A DNA stretch of 32,881 bases from a virus. The notes below the pieces were generated by a model, which saw only the letters and a list, made by a program, of their open reading frames with translations, did no database searches and was not told where the DNA came from. Of the stretch, positions 7,718 to 15,081 are shown piece after piece. The stretch spans positions 1 through 32,881 of the IMG/VR virus record IMGVR_UViG_3300026531_000079, one strand, 5' to 3'. The position numbers and the translations under genes are program-made. Position 1 is the first letter of the stretch, and each line of letters begins with the position of its first letter.

Positions 7718-9373
7718 ATGTCCTCAAATAAATATTATAATTTAATTATTGGGCTTGCCGGGCCGTATGGTGCTGGATGCAGTTCTATTGCAGAAGATTT
7801 AACAAATATCATTCAAAATAGGCCAGGCTGTACTGTTGTAAACATCCGTGTGTCGGAATTAATAAAACGTTATTATAAGATTATTACAGCAAGAGACCTG
7901 AAACTAAAAAGTAAAACAAAAGCTAATCGCAGAAAAATTCTCCAAGAAGCCGGGACTGAAATGAGACAGGAAGACCCGGAGATAATTGGTAAAGTAATCA
8001 TAACCGAGATATATGAAAAGGCTCTTTCAAAAGAAGAGAAAGGGCAGTTTGATATAGGAACAGCTGTATTTATTGTTGATAGTATTAAAAATCAAAATGA
8101 GCTGGAATTATTAAGAAAAACTTTCTCAAATGAATTTTTTTTACTTTTTCTATATTCTGATAGAGAAACTCGTTGGAGGAGGATGGTTGATTATAAGTCT
8201 TGGGATAAAAAAGACCGCGTAAAGTTTGAAGAAAGAGATTTAATAGACCAAGACGAAAAAAGCGAACGCCCAAGCGTTGGATATGCTGGGCAACAAGTCG
8301 GCAAGCTTGCCGGGATGGGTGATTATTATATTGTTAACGATCAAAACCGTGAATCTCTCTATAATGATGCTAAAAGATTTGTGAATTTATTATTTGGCGG
8401 CGGCAGCAATCAACCTACACTTGAAGAACGGTCAATGCACTTGGCTTTTTCTGCGGCGAACAGATCTTTTTGTTTGAGTAGACAAGTTGGCGCAGCCATT
8501 ATTGACGACAAGGGAGATGTATTAGGCGTAGGGCATAATGACGTACCAAAAGCGACAGGTGGACTATACCGGCAGGAAGATGAAAATGACAGAAGATGTT
8601 ACTTGGTAGGCGACATGCGTTGTATAAACCACGTAAATAAAGAGGAGCGTTTTAATTCGCTTTACAAAAAAATCATAAATGAAATACAAAAATATATTGG
8701 GCCATTAAAGAGTAAACCTAAAAATGGTTCAAGGTCTTTATCTAACTTTAAAGAATCGATTAAATCCTTAATTGAAGGTTCGCCCTTTCGCGAAGCAACT
8801 GAATACTGTAGGGCTGTTCATGCTGAAATGGAAGCCTTGTTGAGTGTCGCAAGGACAGGAAGAAGTCCTGTTGGTGCTACAATGTATGTAACCACAGAAC
8901 CATGCCACAATTGTACAAAACATATTATTTGCGCTGGGATAAAGAAGGTTGTCTTTATGGAACCATACCCAAAGAGCTTGGGCATGGAATTGCATTCTGA
9001 TGCTATTCATAGGGGAAGTAGCCTCCCTATGTGCTCTGATAACAAAGTCCTTTATACTGCATATCAGGGAGTTGCGCCATACAGATATCAGGATTTCTTT
9101 CAGGCTATTGAAGAGAGAAAAGACAATAATGGAAAATATATAAGACGAACAAAGGACCAGAAATCTTTTGAACCAAGGTTTGCTATGCGTTTAAATCGCA
9201 GAAAGCGAAAAGTGCGTCCAAAAGACTTGGATGCGATAACGGCCAGAGAAAAGGATATAGCAAATTCAATAGGATATATGCTGAATAATGGTCGTACAAT
9301 AAAGAAACATAAAATGGAGGATGACAAAGATGCGGGAGGGAAAGCAACGGGAGGTGTTGAGTCCAGAACTTAA
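7718..9373 (+). CDS. Kinase-like/deoxycytidylate deaminase fusion, anti-phage AvcD/dCTP deaminase type
   Basis: This 551-residue protein has an N-terminal P-loop nucleoside-kinase-like domain (about 8-230; GPYGAGCSS at 15-23, where the usual Walker lysine is Cys21). The zinc cytidine/deoxycytidylate deaminase domain (about 238-430) has H368-A-E370, the zinc histidine and catalytic glutamate, and PC396HNC399, the zinc cysteines. A basic tail of about 110 residues follows. In the known defence family, infection activates the enzyme, which deaminates dCTP/dCMP and starves phage replication of deoxynucleotides. The gene is AT-rich, unlike its neighbours, and lies between early and lysis genes as cargo. 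No Shine-Dalgarno precedes the ATG, but the start must be upstream of the P-loop. Activity is inferred from architecture. Confidence 0.88.
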   Translation: MSSNKYYNLIIGLAGPYGAGCSSIAEDLTNIIQNRPGCTVVNIRVSELIKRYYKIITARDLKLKSKTKANRRKILQEAGTEMRQEDPEIIGKVIITEIYEKALSKEEKGQFDIGTAVFIVDSIKNQNELELLRKTFSNEFFLLFLYSDRETRWRRMVDYKSWDKKDRVKFEERDLIDQDEKSERPSVGYAGQQVGKLAGMGDYYIVNDQNRESLYNDAKRFVNLLFGGGSNQPTLEERSMHLAFSAANRSFCLSRQVGAAIIDDKGDVLGVGHNDVPKATGGLYRQEDENDRRCYLVGDMRCINHVNKEERFNSLYKKIINEIQKYIGPLKSKPKNGSRSLSNFKESIKSLIEGSPFREATEYCRAVHAEMEALLSVARTGRSPVGATMYVTTEPCHNCTKHIICAGIKKVVFMEPYPKSLGMELHSDAIHRGSSLPMCSDNKVLYTAYQGVAPYRYQDFFQAIEERKDNNGKYIRRTKDQKSFEPRFAMRLNRRKRKVRPKDLDAITAREKDIANSIGYMLNNGRTIKKHKMEDDKDAGGKATGGVESRT

Positions 9374-9500
9374 AAGAATAAGAGATGTCGGCTTAAGAGC
9401 TGGGGAAGAACTTGATATCTATAGGAAGACACTTATAGAGAAGAGCGAGGAAAGCATTAAAATTATCAGGGAATTCAAGGCATCAAGCGAGTCTTATTGA
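9330..9500 (+). CDS. Small charged protein overlapping the deaminase 3' end
   Basis: This 56-residue frame overlaps the last 44 bp of the deaminase gene in another frame. A GGAGG at 9316-9320 stands 9 nt before the ATG at 9330; an in-frame ATG at 9321 is too close to it. The product is highly charged and mostly predicted helix (ELKRIRDVGLRAGEELDIY; EKSEESIKIIREFK). It shares the AT-rich composition of the deaminase and ends just before the AT-rich block does. It could be a partner or modulator of the deaminase; no family is recognised. Confidence 0.6.
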   Translation: MREGKQREVLSPELKRIRDVGLRAGEELDIYRKTLIEKSEESIKIIREFKASSESY

Positions 9501-9562
9501 TAGAAAATTGTTGAAATTTGTCTTATCTTTCTGTAAGTTAAAATAGTTTTTCAGATTATATA

Positions 9563-9615
9563 CCGCTGCCCGAAATATTGTCTGTAGGCAGCGGGTAGAC
9601 CCGGTTCAGGCCGGG
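9563..9615. other. Two adjacent hairpins at the cargo/late-gene junction
   Basis: Within the gene-free stretch 9501-9692, CCGCTGCC (9563-9570) pairs with GGCAGCGG (9587-9594). Right after it CCCGG (9600-9604) pairs with CCGGG (9611-9615). Base composition switches from AT-rich to GC-rich here, which marks the right edge of the cargo. A terminator-like hairpin follows at 9630-9674. Function of the first two hairpins is unknown. Confidence 0.5.
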
Positions 9616-9629
9616 CGGTAAACGGCCAC

Positions 9630-9674
9630 AAAAGGCCCAGCAGGTTGCGCAGTCGCAGCCTCCTGGGCCTTTTT
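9630..9674 (+). terminator. Rho-independent-type terminator after the cargo
   Basis: AAAAGGCCCAG (9630-9640) is matched by CTGGGCCTTTTT (9663-9674), giving an 11-bp stem ending in a T run. It sits 15 bp before the lysis gene's GGAGG. It would stop cargo and early transcripts, and may insulate the late operon. It is nearly symmetric (A run before, T run after), so it could act on both strands. Confidence 0.65.
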
Positions 9675-9692
9675 GCGTTTGGAGGCAGCCAA

Positions 9693-10223
9693 ATGAGACC
9701 TACCCACATCATCCTGCACCACAGCCTGACAAAAGACGGCCGGGCCCTGAACTGGCAGGCCATCCGGCGCTACCACACAAGCTACAGATGCCAGGGCCGC
9801 ATCGTGTCGGCCGCCGAGGCCAGGAAGTTGGCCGCTGCTGGTCTACATGTCGAGCCGCCCTGGGACGATGTGGGTTACCACTTCGGCATCGAACTGGTGG
9901 GATCGCAGTACGAGATCATCGCCGGCCGGATGCTCAACGCAACCGGGGCCCACTGTCCCCAGGCCGCCATGAACCACCGGTCCATCGGGATCTGTTTCGT
10001 GGGCAATTTCGACACCGCCCCGCCGCCGGTAGATCAATGGGCCGCCGGGGTGCGGCTGGTCAAATCACTGATGGAAAGTTTCGACATACCGGCCAAAAAC
10101 GTCCACGGCCACCGGAACTATGCGCCGTGGAAAACCTGCCCGGGTAAATGTTTCGACCTGGAGCGTTTCCGCCGGGCCCTGATCGGAGAAAAGCAGCAAT
10201 GTCTTCCATTGTTTCCAAAGTGA
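9693..10223 (+). CDS. Endolysin: N-acetylmuramoyl-L-alanine amidase (Amidase_2)
   Basis: This 176-residue enzyme would cleave the amide bond between MurNAc and the peptide stem to lyse the host. It has the T7-lysozyme/PGRP layout: the zinc histidine in IILHHS (H9), a VGYHFGIE core, and the C-terminal zinc site in [13 protein letters not shown] (H140, C149). There is no signal peptide, so export depends on the holin. A GGAGG at 9681-9685 supports the ATG at 9693; a longer reading would begin inside the terminator. It heads the late/lysis operon. Confidence 0.92.
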   Translation: MRPTHIILHHSLTKDGRALNWQAIRRYHTSYRCQGRIVSAAEARKLAAAGLHVEPPWDDVGYHFGIELVGSQYEIIAGRMLNATGAHCPQAAMNHRSIGICFVGNFDTAPPPVDQWAAGVRLVKSLMESFDIPAKNVHGHRNYAPWKTCPGKCFDLERFRRALIGEKQQCLPLFPK

Positions 10224-10795
10224 TCGACGGGATAAAGGCCGTGGCGCCGACGGTGGCCAACCTGGTGCTGCCCGGCTCCGGCCCCCTGGTCCACAAGCTT
10301 ATGCGGGCGGTCACCGGCGACAGCCCGGAGACTCCCATCGAGGAGGTGGCCGCCAAAATCGAGGCTGATCCCCACCTGCTGCTGGAACTGCGGCGTCTGG
10401 CCGTGGACCGGGAAGTGCGGCTGGCGGCCATAGAATCCGGCCGGCAGGTAAAAACCATCGAGGCGGTCAACGCCACCATGCGGGTGGAAGCCAGCCAGGG
10501 CCACCCCTGGTCCGGGGCCTGGCGGCCGTTTTGGGGATTTTGCTCGGCGGTCAGCTTCGGCCTGTGTGTCATCGGCATGATCGTCCTGGCGGCCTACGCC
10601 ATTTACGCCCGGCGCAGCGACCTTCTGGCCTCCGTCCCCACGCTGGCCATGTCCATAACCGCTCTGTTCGGCGTGCCTGGCGCCATCCTGGGGGTGGCCT
10701 CCTGGCACCGGGGCAGAATGCAGCGGGTGGCGGCCGGAGAGCAGCCCGGCCCCGGGCTGATCCCGGGGATCATCAAGGCCATGAAGGGGGCATGA
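10199..10795 (+). CDS. Holin, GTA_holin_3TM-like
   Basis: This 198-residue protein has a soluble N-terminal half with a charged helix, then a [12 protein letters not shown]-like motif region (about 103-115, here [13 protein letters not shown]). Membrane segments follow: [18 protein letters not shown] (about 120-138) and a second hydrophobic stretch (about 145-175). The W-RP motif before the membrane segments is typical of three-TM holins related to gene-transfer-agent holins. It overlaps the endolysin gene by 25 bp, consistent with a lysis cassette. Confidence 0.75.
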   Translation: MSSIVSKVIDGIKAVAPTVANLVLPGSGPLVHKLMRAVTGDSPETPIEEVAAKIEADPHLLLELRRLAVDREVRLAAIESGRQVKTIEAVNATMRVEASQGHPWSGAWRPFWGFCSAVSFGLCVIGMIVLAAYAIYARRSDLLASVPTLAMSITALFGVPGAILGVASWHRGRMQRVAAGEQPGPGLIPGIIKAMKGA

Positions 10796-10989
10796 TGACC
10801 TGGATCTTAACAAAAAAACTCTCGTCCCGGCGGCTGGAGGTCATCGAGCAGCAGGTCACAAGCAGCTTCGAGAGCAGCTTCTGGCGGCCGGCCAACGTGC
10901 GGCGGGTGATCAGGGACCTGGTGGCCCATATCCGTTACCTGGAGCGCAAACTCGCCCGCAACAGGAGATGTGATGGACGCAGCCATTAA
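10792..10989 (+). CDS. Small basic protein of the lysis cluster
   Basis: This 65-residue protein starts with overlapping ATG codons (10792 and 10795) at the stop of the holin gene and overlaps the next gene by 17 bp. The N-terminus is mildly hydrophobic (MMTWILTKK), followed by a basic helix. It lies among membrane-active genes, so a role in lysis is possible, but no family is recognised. Confidence 0.55.
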   Translation: MMTWILTKKLSSRRLEVIEQQVTSSFESSFWRPANVRRVIRDLVAHIRYLERKLARNRRCDGRSH

Positions 10990-11323
10990 CCTCGGGCAAC
11001 TGGCAGGGGTGCTCTCGGCCTACGGACCCATCGGACTGCTGGTGGTGATCTGGTACGTGGATATTCGCATGATGCGCAAGATGGTGGCCGACCACCGCAA
11101 AGAGACCACTAAAATCCTGAGCGAGCACCGTCAGTACATGGATGACCTGCGGCGGATGTATGAAAACAACGTGGAACTGGTCAAAACCTGCGAGCGCCTG
11201 GCAACGGACCTGCACGAGACGGTGATTATGAATACCCAGGCCATGCAGCGCCTGGCCGACGATATCAACCGCAACCAGTTTTGCCCCCTGCAGAGGGTGG
11301 AAAAACGCGAGGTGGCCATATGA
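10973..11323 (+). CDS. Membrane-anchored coiled-coil protein of the lysis cluster
   Basis: This 116-residue protein has one N-terminal membrane segment (about 11-28; GVLSAYGPIGLLVVIWYV), followed by a long charged helix likely to form a coiled coil (about 32-100). This inner-membrane anchor plus periplasmic helix plan resembles an i-spanin or holin-accessory protein. AGGAG at 10963 supports the ATG at 10973; GTG at 10970 is an alternative. No lipobox-bearing o-spanin partner is seen, so the spanin call is tentative. Confidence 0.65.
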   Translation: MDAAINLGQLAGVLSAYGPIGLLVVIWYVDIRMMRKMVADHRKETTKILSEHRQYMDDLRRMYENNVELVKTCERLATDLHETVIMNTQAMQRLADDINRNQFCPLQRVEKREVAI

Positions 11324-11562
11324 GCGAGCGTCTCAAATTCGTGGGCCGACTGACCGAGGAAAAACTGAAAAACAAGAAATTGCGGCTGCGGGCCAACGGG
11401 CTGGTTAGGTCGCTGCGTGACCTGCTGGACCCGTTTGTCGATCCGGTGCAGATCGACGGCGAGCAGGTGTCGGCCCTGGCCTTCGACCTGGCGGCCTGCC
11501 TGGCCGACCTGGCCGAATCCGACCGCAAGGTGGCCGCCATCGCAAAGGCCCTGGGGAGGTAG
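11320..11562 (+). CDS. Small helical phage protein, unknown function
   Basis: This 80-residue protein starts with the ATGA overlap of the previous gene. It is helical, with a basic N-terminal half and an acidic second half (FDLAACLADLAESD). It links the lysis cluster to the terminase genes. No family is recognised. Confidence 0.6.
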   Translation: MSERLKFVGRLTEEKLKNKKLRLRANGLVRSLRDLLDPFVDPVQIDGEQVSALAFDLAACLADLAESDRKVAAIAKALGR

Positions 11563-11564
11563 CG

Positions 11565-12185
11565 ATGGGCGAGGAGATCTCCTGGGAGATCCGCCAGCGG
11601 GCCGAAGAGCTGTACGTGGAGGCCGGTCTGACCTACGAGCAGGTGGCGGCTAAGACCGGCGTATCGGTCTCCCAACTCAAGCGCTGGGGCCGGGGCAACC
11701 CGGATCTGGATCTGCCGTCCTGGCCCGAGCGCCGCCGCCGGTACCGCCAGGCCCTGGCCGATATCCGGCGTGACACTGTGCTGCTGCGCCAGCGCCTGAT
11801 CAAAAAAGCCCTGGATTCGCTCAACCCCCAGGACGTGTTTGCCATCAGCAGCATCGAGGCGGTGGCCGCAAGGGCGGCCAAGAAAGATATGGTGGAAGAA
11901 AAGTTATCTTCGTCAATATCTTCTCCAGAAACTGCCATCAAGACGCCTGAAGACGCCATAGATGCTCTGCAAACGGTCATTGAGAAGAAGATCAACATAT
12001 TGCTGACAAAACCGCAAGCAATGTCGCTTGCGGCGGTAAAGGATATAAAACAGGCCATCGAACTGGTAGAGAAGATGAAAGCAAAATACGGCCGGCAGAA
12101 AGAAAAGTCAGACGGTGGCGATAGCGATGCCGACCGCCGCCGGCTGATTGCCGAGGTCGATCGCATCCTGGGGGTGGCCCGGTGA
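11565..12185 (+). CDS. Terminase small subunit (Mu gp27-like / DUF1804-like)
   Basis: This 206-residue protein has an N-terminal helix-turn-helix (about 7-40; YVEAGLTYEQVAAKTGVSVSQLKRW) followed by long helices. It lies directly before the large terminase subunit and overlaps it by 4 bp, as expected for the DNA-recognition subunit of the packaging motor. Part of the coding sequence (about 11885-12070) is less GC-rich and encodes a linker-like segment (KLSSSISSPETAIKTPED). Confidence 0.8.
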   Translation: MGEEISWEIRQRAEELYVEAGLTYEQVAAKTGVSVSQLKRWGRGNPDLDLPSWPERRRRYRQALADIRRDTVLLRQRLIKKALDSLNPQDVFAISSIEAVAARAAKKDMVEEKLSSSISSPETAIKTPEDAIDALQTVIEKKINILLTKPQAMSLAAVKDIKQAIELVEKMKAKYGRQKEKSDGGDSDADRRRLIAEVDRILGVAR

Positions 12186-13534
12186 GCGGGTATTTTTTGC
12201 CATACCAAGTCGACTGGCTGGCCGACAAATCCCGGCGCAAGATCTGGGAGAAAAGCCGGAGAATCGGGGCCACCTACGTGCAGTCCTACGAGGACGTGCG
12301 TGACTGTGTGAAGAACGCCGGCCTGCCGGTGTGGTTTTCCTCTGCCGACGAGTCCGCGGCCAAGGAATACATCATGTACTGCCAGCAATGGGCCAAGATT
12401 TACAAAGCCGCCGGCAAGATCCTGAGTATCGGCGAAGAGGTGCTGGACGAAAGGCGCGCCATCCGTGCGCTTGTGATCCGTTTTGCAAACGGCTCGCGCA
12501 TCCACGGGCTGTCGAGCAACCCGACGGCCTTTCGCTCCAAGGGTGGCAAGGTGGTCTTAGATGAGTTCGACTGGCACACGGACCAGCAGGCCATGTACGC
12601 CGCAGCCAAGCCGTGCGTGACCTGGGGCTTCGACCTGCGGATATTGAGCACCTACCAGAGCGCAGGCGGCCTATACGCTCAGTTTATACGGGACGCAAAG
12701 CAGGCCCTGGCCGACGGGCGGCAGCCGACCTTTTCCCTGCACACGACCACGATTTTCGACGCGGTGGACCAGGGCCTGGTGGACCGTATCATGGGCCGGC
12801 CCACCACTGAGGCTGAGCGCAAGGCATGGCTGGAAGAAGAACGGGCCGCCTGTGTGGATGAAAACATCTGGCAGCAGGAGTATTGCTGTGTGCCGGTATC
12901 CGAGGCCGACGCTTTCCTGACCTGGGACCTGATCCGGCCATGCGAAGATCCGGAGGCGGGCAAATCCGAGTTTGCCGGCAGCGGGCCGTTTTTCGTGGGC
13001 ATGGACATCGGCCGCCGGCGCGACCTGACAGTGATCTGGGTGGTGGAACAAGTGGGCGATGTGTTCTGGACCCGGCAGGTGGACAGACTCAGAAAAGCCA
13101 CCTTCGCGGCCCAGGACGAGGCTTTGGACCAGGTGATGAAGCGCTACAACCCCCTGCGCCTGTGCATGGACCAGACCGGCCTTGGCGAAAAACCGGTAGA
13201 GGACGCCAAGGAGCGATACGGTGAGCACCGTGTCGAGGGCGTGCTTTTCACTGGTCCGGTCAAGCAGGAGTTGGCCTTCGGGCTGCGCCGGCGCTTCGAG
13301 GACCGGCAGGTGCGGTTGCCGGTGGACCAGAAGATTCGCCGGGCCCATCACGCCGTGAAAAAGACCGTCACGGCCGCGGGCAATATCCGGTTCGATGCAG
13401 AGCGCACCGCCAAGGGCCACGCCGACGAGTTTTGGGCTCACGCCTTGGCCCTGCACGCGGCCGACAGCCCCGCCGGCCCGGTCCAATACAGGAGCCTTGG
13501 GCGGCGGCGGATGGCAATCAAGGGAGCATGGTGA
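12182..13534 (+). CDS. Terminase large subunit (Mu gp28-like)
   Basis: This 450-residue packaging motor uses ATP to translocate DNA into the prohead. The atypical Walker A region is EKSRRIGATYV (about 23-33), and the Walker B is VVLDEF with D127-E128. The RNase H-like nuclease domain follows, with D275 in FVGMDIGRRRDLT and later acidic residues. The start is GTG at 12182 within a GTGA overlap with the small subunit. In Mu-like phages it performs headful packaging from integrated copies. Confidence 0.93.
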   Translation: MSGYFLPYQVDWLADKSRRKIWEKSRRIGATYVQSYEDVRDCVKNAGLPVWFSSADESAAKEYIMYCQQWAKIYKAAGKILSIGEEVLDERRAIRALVIRFANGSRIHGLSSNPTAFRSKGGKVVLDEFDWHTDQQAMYAAAKPCVTWGFDLRILSTYQSAGGLYAQFIRDAKQALADGRQPTFSLHTTTIFDAVDQGLVDRIMGRPTTEAERKAWLEEERAACVDENIWQQEYCCVPVSEADAFLTWDLIRPCEDPEAGKSEFAGSGPFFVGMDIGRRRDLTVIWVVEQVGDVFWTRQVDRLRKATFAAQDEALDQVMKRYNPLRLCMDQTGLGEKPVEDAKERYGEHRVEGVLFTGPVKQELAFGLRRRFEDRQVRLPVDQKIRRAHHAVKKTVTAAGNIRFDAERTAKGHADEFWAHALALHAADSPAGPVQYRSLGRRRMAIKGAW

Positions 13535-15081
13535 TGGGCAAGATAGTGGATCAATTCGGACGTCCGTTTTACACCCGCACCAGGCCCCAGCGGCAGGTGC
13601 TGGCCGCAGCCCCCCTGCTGGATTCCTGGCGGCAGTACGTGGCCGCGGGGCTGACCCCGCGCAAGCTGGCAGCCACGCTGAAGCAGGCCGACGCCGGGGA
13701 CGTGGCCCGCCAGGCAGAGCTGTTCGAGCAGATGGAAGAACGCGACGGCCACCTGCTGGGCGAGCGCGGCAAGAGGGTCAACGTCATCATGGACGTCAAG
13801 TTCAATGTCAAGCCGGCCGCAGACGACTCCAGGGCCGTGCAGGTGGCAGAATTCGTCGACAAGACCCTGAAGGCGCTTACCGACTACCCGGACCTTCTGG
13901 TGGCCCTGCAGGATGCCGTGGGCAAGGGGTTCGCGGCCGCCGAGCCCATCTGGGACGTGTCCGCCGGCCAGGCAGTGCCCACGCGCTTCGAGTTTGTCTC
14001 CCAGCGCAGGTTCCTGTTCGCTGACAGGTCCGGGCTTGTGCGCAGAACACCGCTGCTGCTGACAGACGATGCGCCAACCGGTGTTGAGATCCCGGCCTGG
14101 AAAATCATCCTGCACAGCTACGGCGGCAAATCAGGCCACCCTGCCCGGGCCGGCATCTACCGGGTCTGCGCCTGGTGGTACCTGTTCAAAAACTACGCGG
14201 TCAAGGACTGGCTGGCCTTTTGCGAGGTCTACGGCATGCCGCTGCGCATCGGAAAATATGCGCCGGGGGCCTCTGAGGACGACAAACGTGCCCTGGCCGA
14301 GGCTGTGACCAGCCTGGGCTCGGATGCGGCCGGTATCATTTCGACTGCCACCCAGATCGAGCTTGTGGAATCGGTCAAGGGCAAGGCCTCGGGCGACCTG
14401 TACCAGGCCCTGGCAAAGTTCGCCAACCGGGAAATGAGCAAGGCTTTGCTGGGCCAGACTTTGACTGCCGAAGTCGGCGACAAGGGCAGCTATGCCGCCA
14501 GCAAGACCCACAACGAGGTGCGCCGCGACCTGCTGCTGGCAGACGCCCGGGCCCTGGCCGCCACCATCCGCACCCAGCTTATCCGGCCCCTGGTGGGGTT
14601 CAACTTCGGCTGGGACGCGCCGGTGCCGCTTTATGAGGCCAGCCTGGAAGAGCCCGACGACCTGTCGCAAACCGCCGAATGGATCACCAGTCTGCTGGAC
14701 CGCAACGTGACCATGCCGTTGGCGTTTATCCGGCGCAAGTTTGGGATTCCCGAGCCGCAAAAAGGCGAGGAAGTAGTCGGCGGGCCAAACGTGGCGGCGG
14801 CAAAGATCGTGGCCAAGGCGGCCGCCGGCACACCGAACCAGGAGGCAATCGACGCCCTGGCCGACCAGGTGGCGGCCGCGGCAGCCGCCGCGGTTGAAGT
14901 AAATGAGCAGGCCATCGTGGAGGCGGTGCGCAGCGCCGGCAGTTGGGACGAGGCCATAGAGGCCGTGCTGGGGCTGTATCCGACACTCGATATGGACCAG
15001 GTGGCGGAGCTTTTGGAGCGGGCCATGCTCAACAGCGAACTTTTCGGAAGATGGACGGTGGAAGATGAAACCGGTGCCTGA
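13534..15081 (+). CDS. Portal protein (Mu gp29-like, DUF935)
   Basis: This 515-residue protein forms the dodecameric portal through which DNA enters the head. The DUF935 body is recognisable (KRVNVIMDVKFNVKPAADD; ALQDAVGKGFAAAEPIW; YGMPLRIGKY). An Ala-rich, charged C-terminal region resembles gp29-type tails. The ATG at 13534 overlaps the terminase stop and lies 7 nt after AGGGAG; an in-frame ATG at 13528 is an alternative. It overlaps the F-like gene by 17 bp. Confidence 0.92.
   Translation: MGKIVDQFGRPFYTRTRPQRQVLAAAPLLDSWRQYVAAGLTPRKLAATLKQADAGDVARQAELFEQMEERDGHLLGERGKRVNVIMDVKFNVKPAADDSRAVQVAEFVDKTLKALTDYPDLLVALQDAVGKGFAAAEPIWDVSAGQAVPTRFEFVSQRRFLFADRSGLVRRTPLLLTDDAPTGVEIPAWKIILHSYGGKSGHPARAGIYRVCAWWYLFKNYAVKDWLAFCEVYGMPLRIGKYAPGASEDDKRALAEAVTSLGSDAAGIISTATQIELVESVKGKASGDLYQALAKFANREMSKALLGQTLTAEVGDKGSYAASKTHNEVRRDLLLADARALAATIRTQLIRPLVGFNFGWDAPVPLYEASLEEPDDLSQTAEWITSLLDRNVTMPLAFIRRKFGIPEPQKGEEVVGGPNVAAAKIVAKAAAGTPNQEAIDALADQVAAAAAAAVEVNEQAIVEAVRSAGSWDEAIEAVLGLYPTLDMDQVAELLERAMLNSELFGRWTVEDETGA

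Noticed and set aside
9587-9630. tRNA-like GGTTCAGG sequence
   Set aside because: No acceptor stem, anticodon arm or full T-arm can be built around it.
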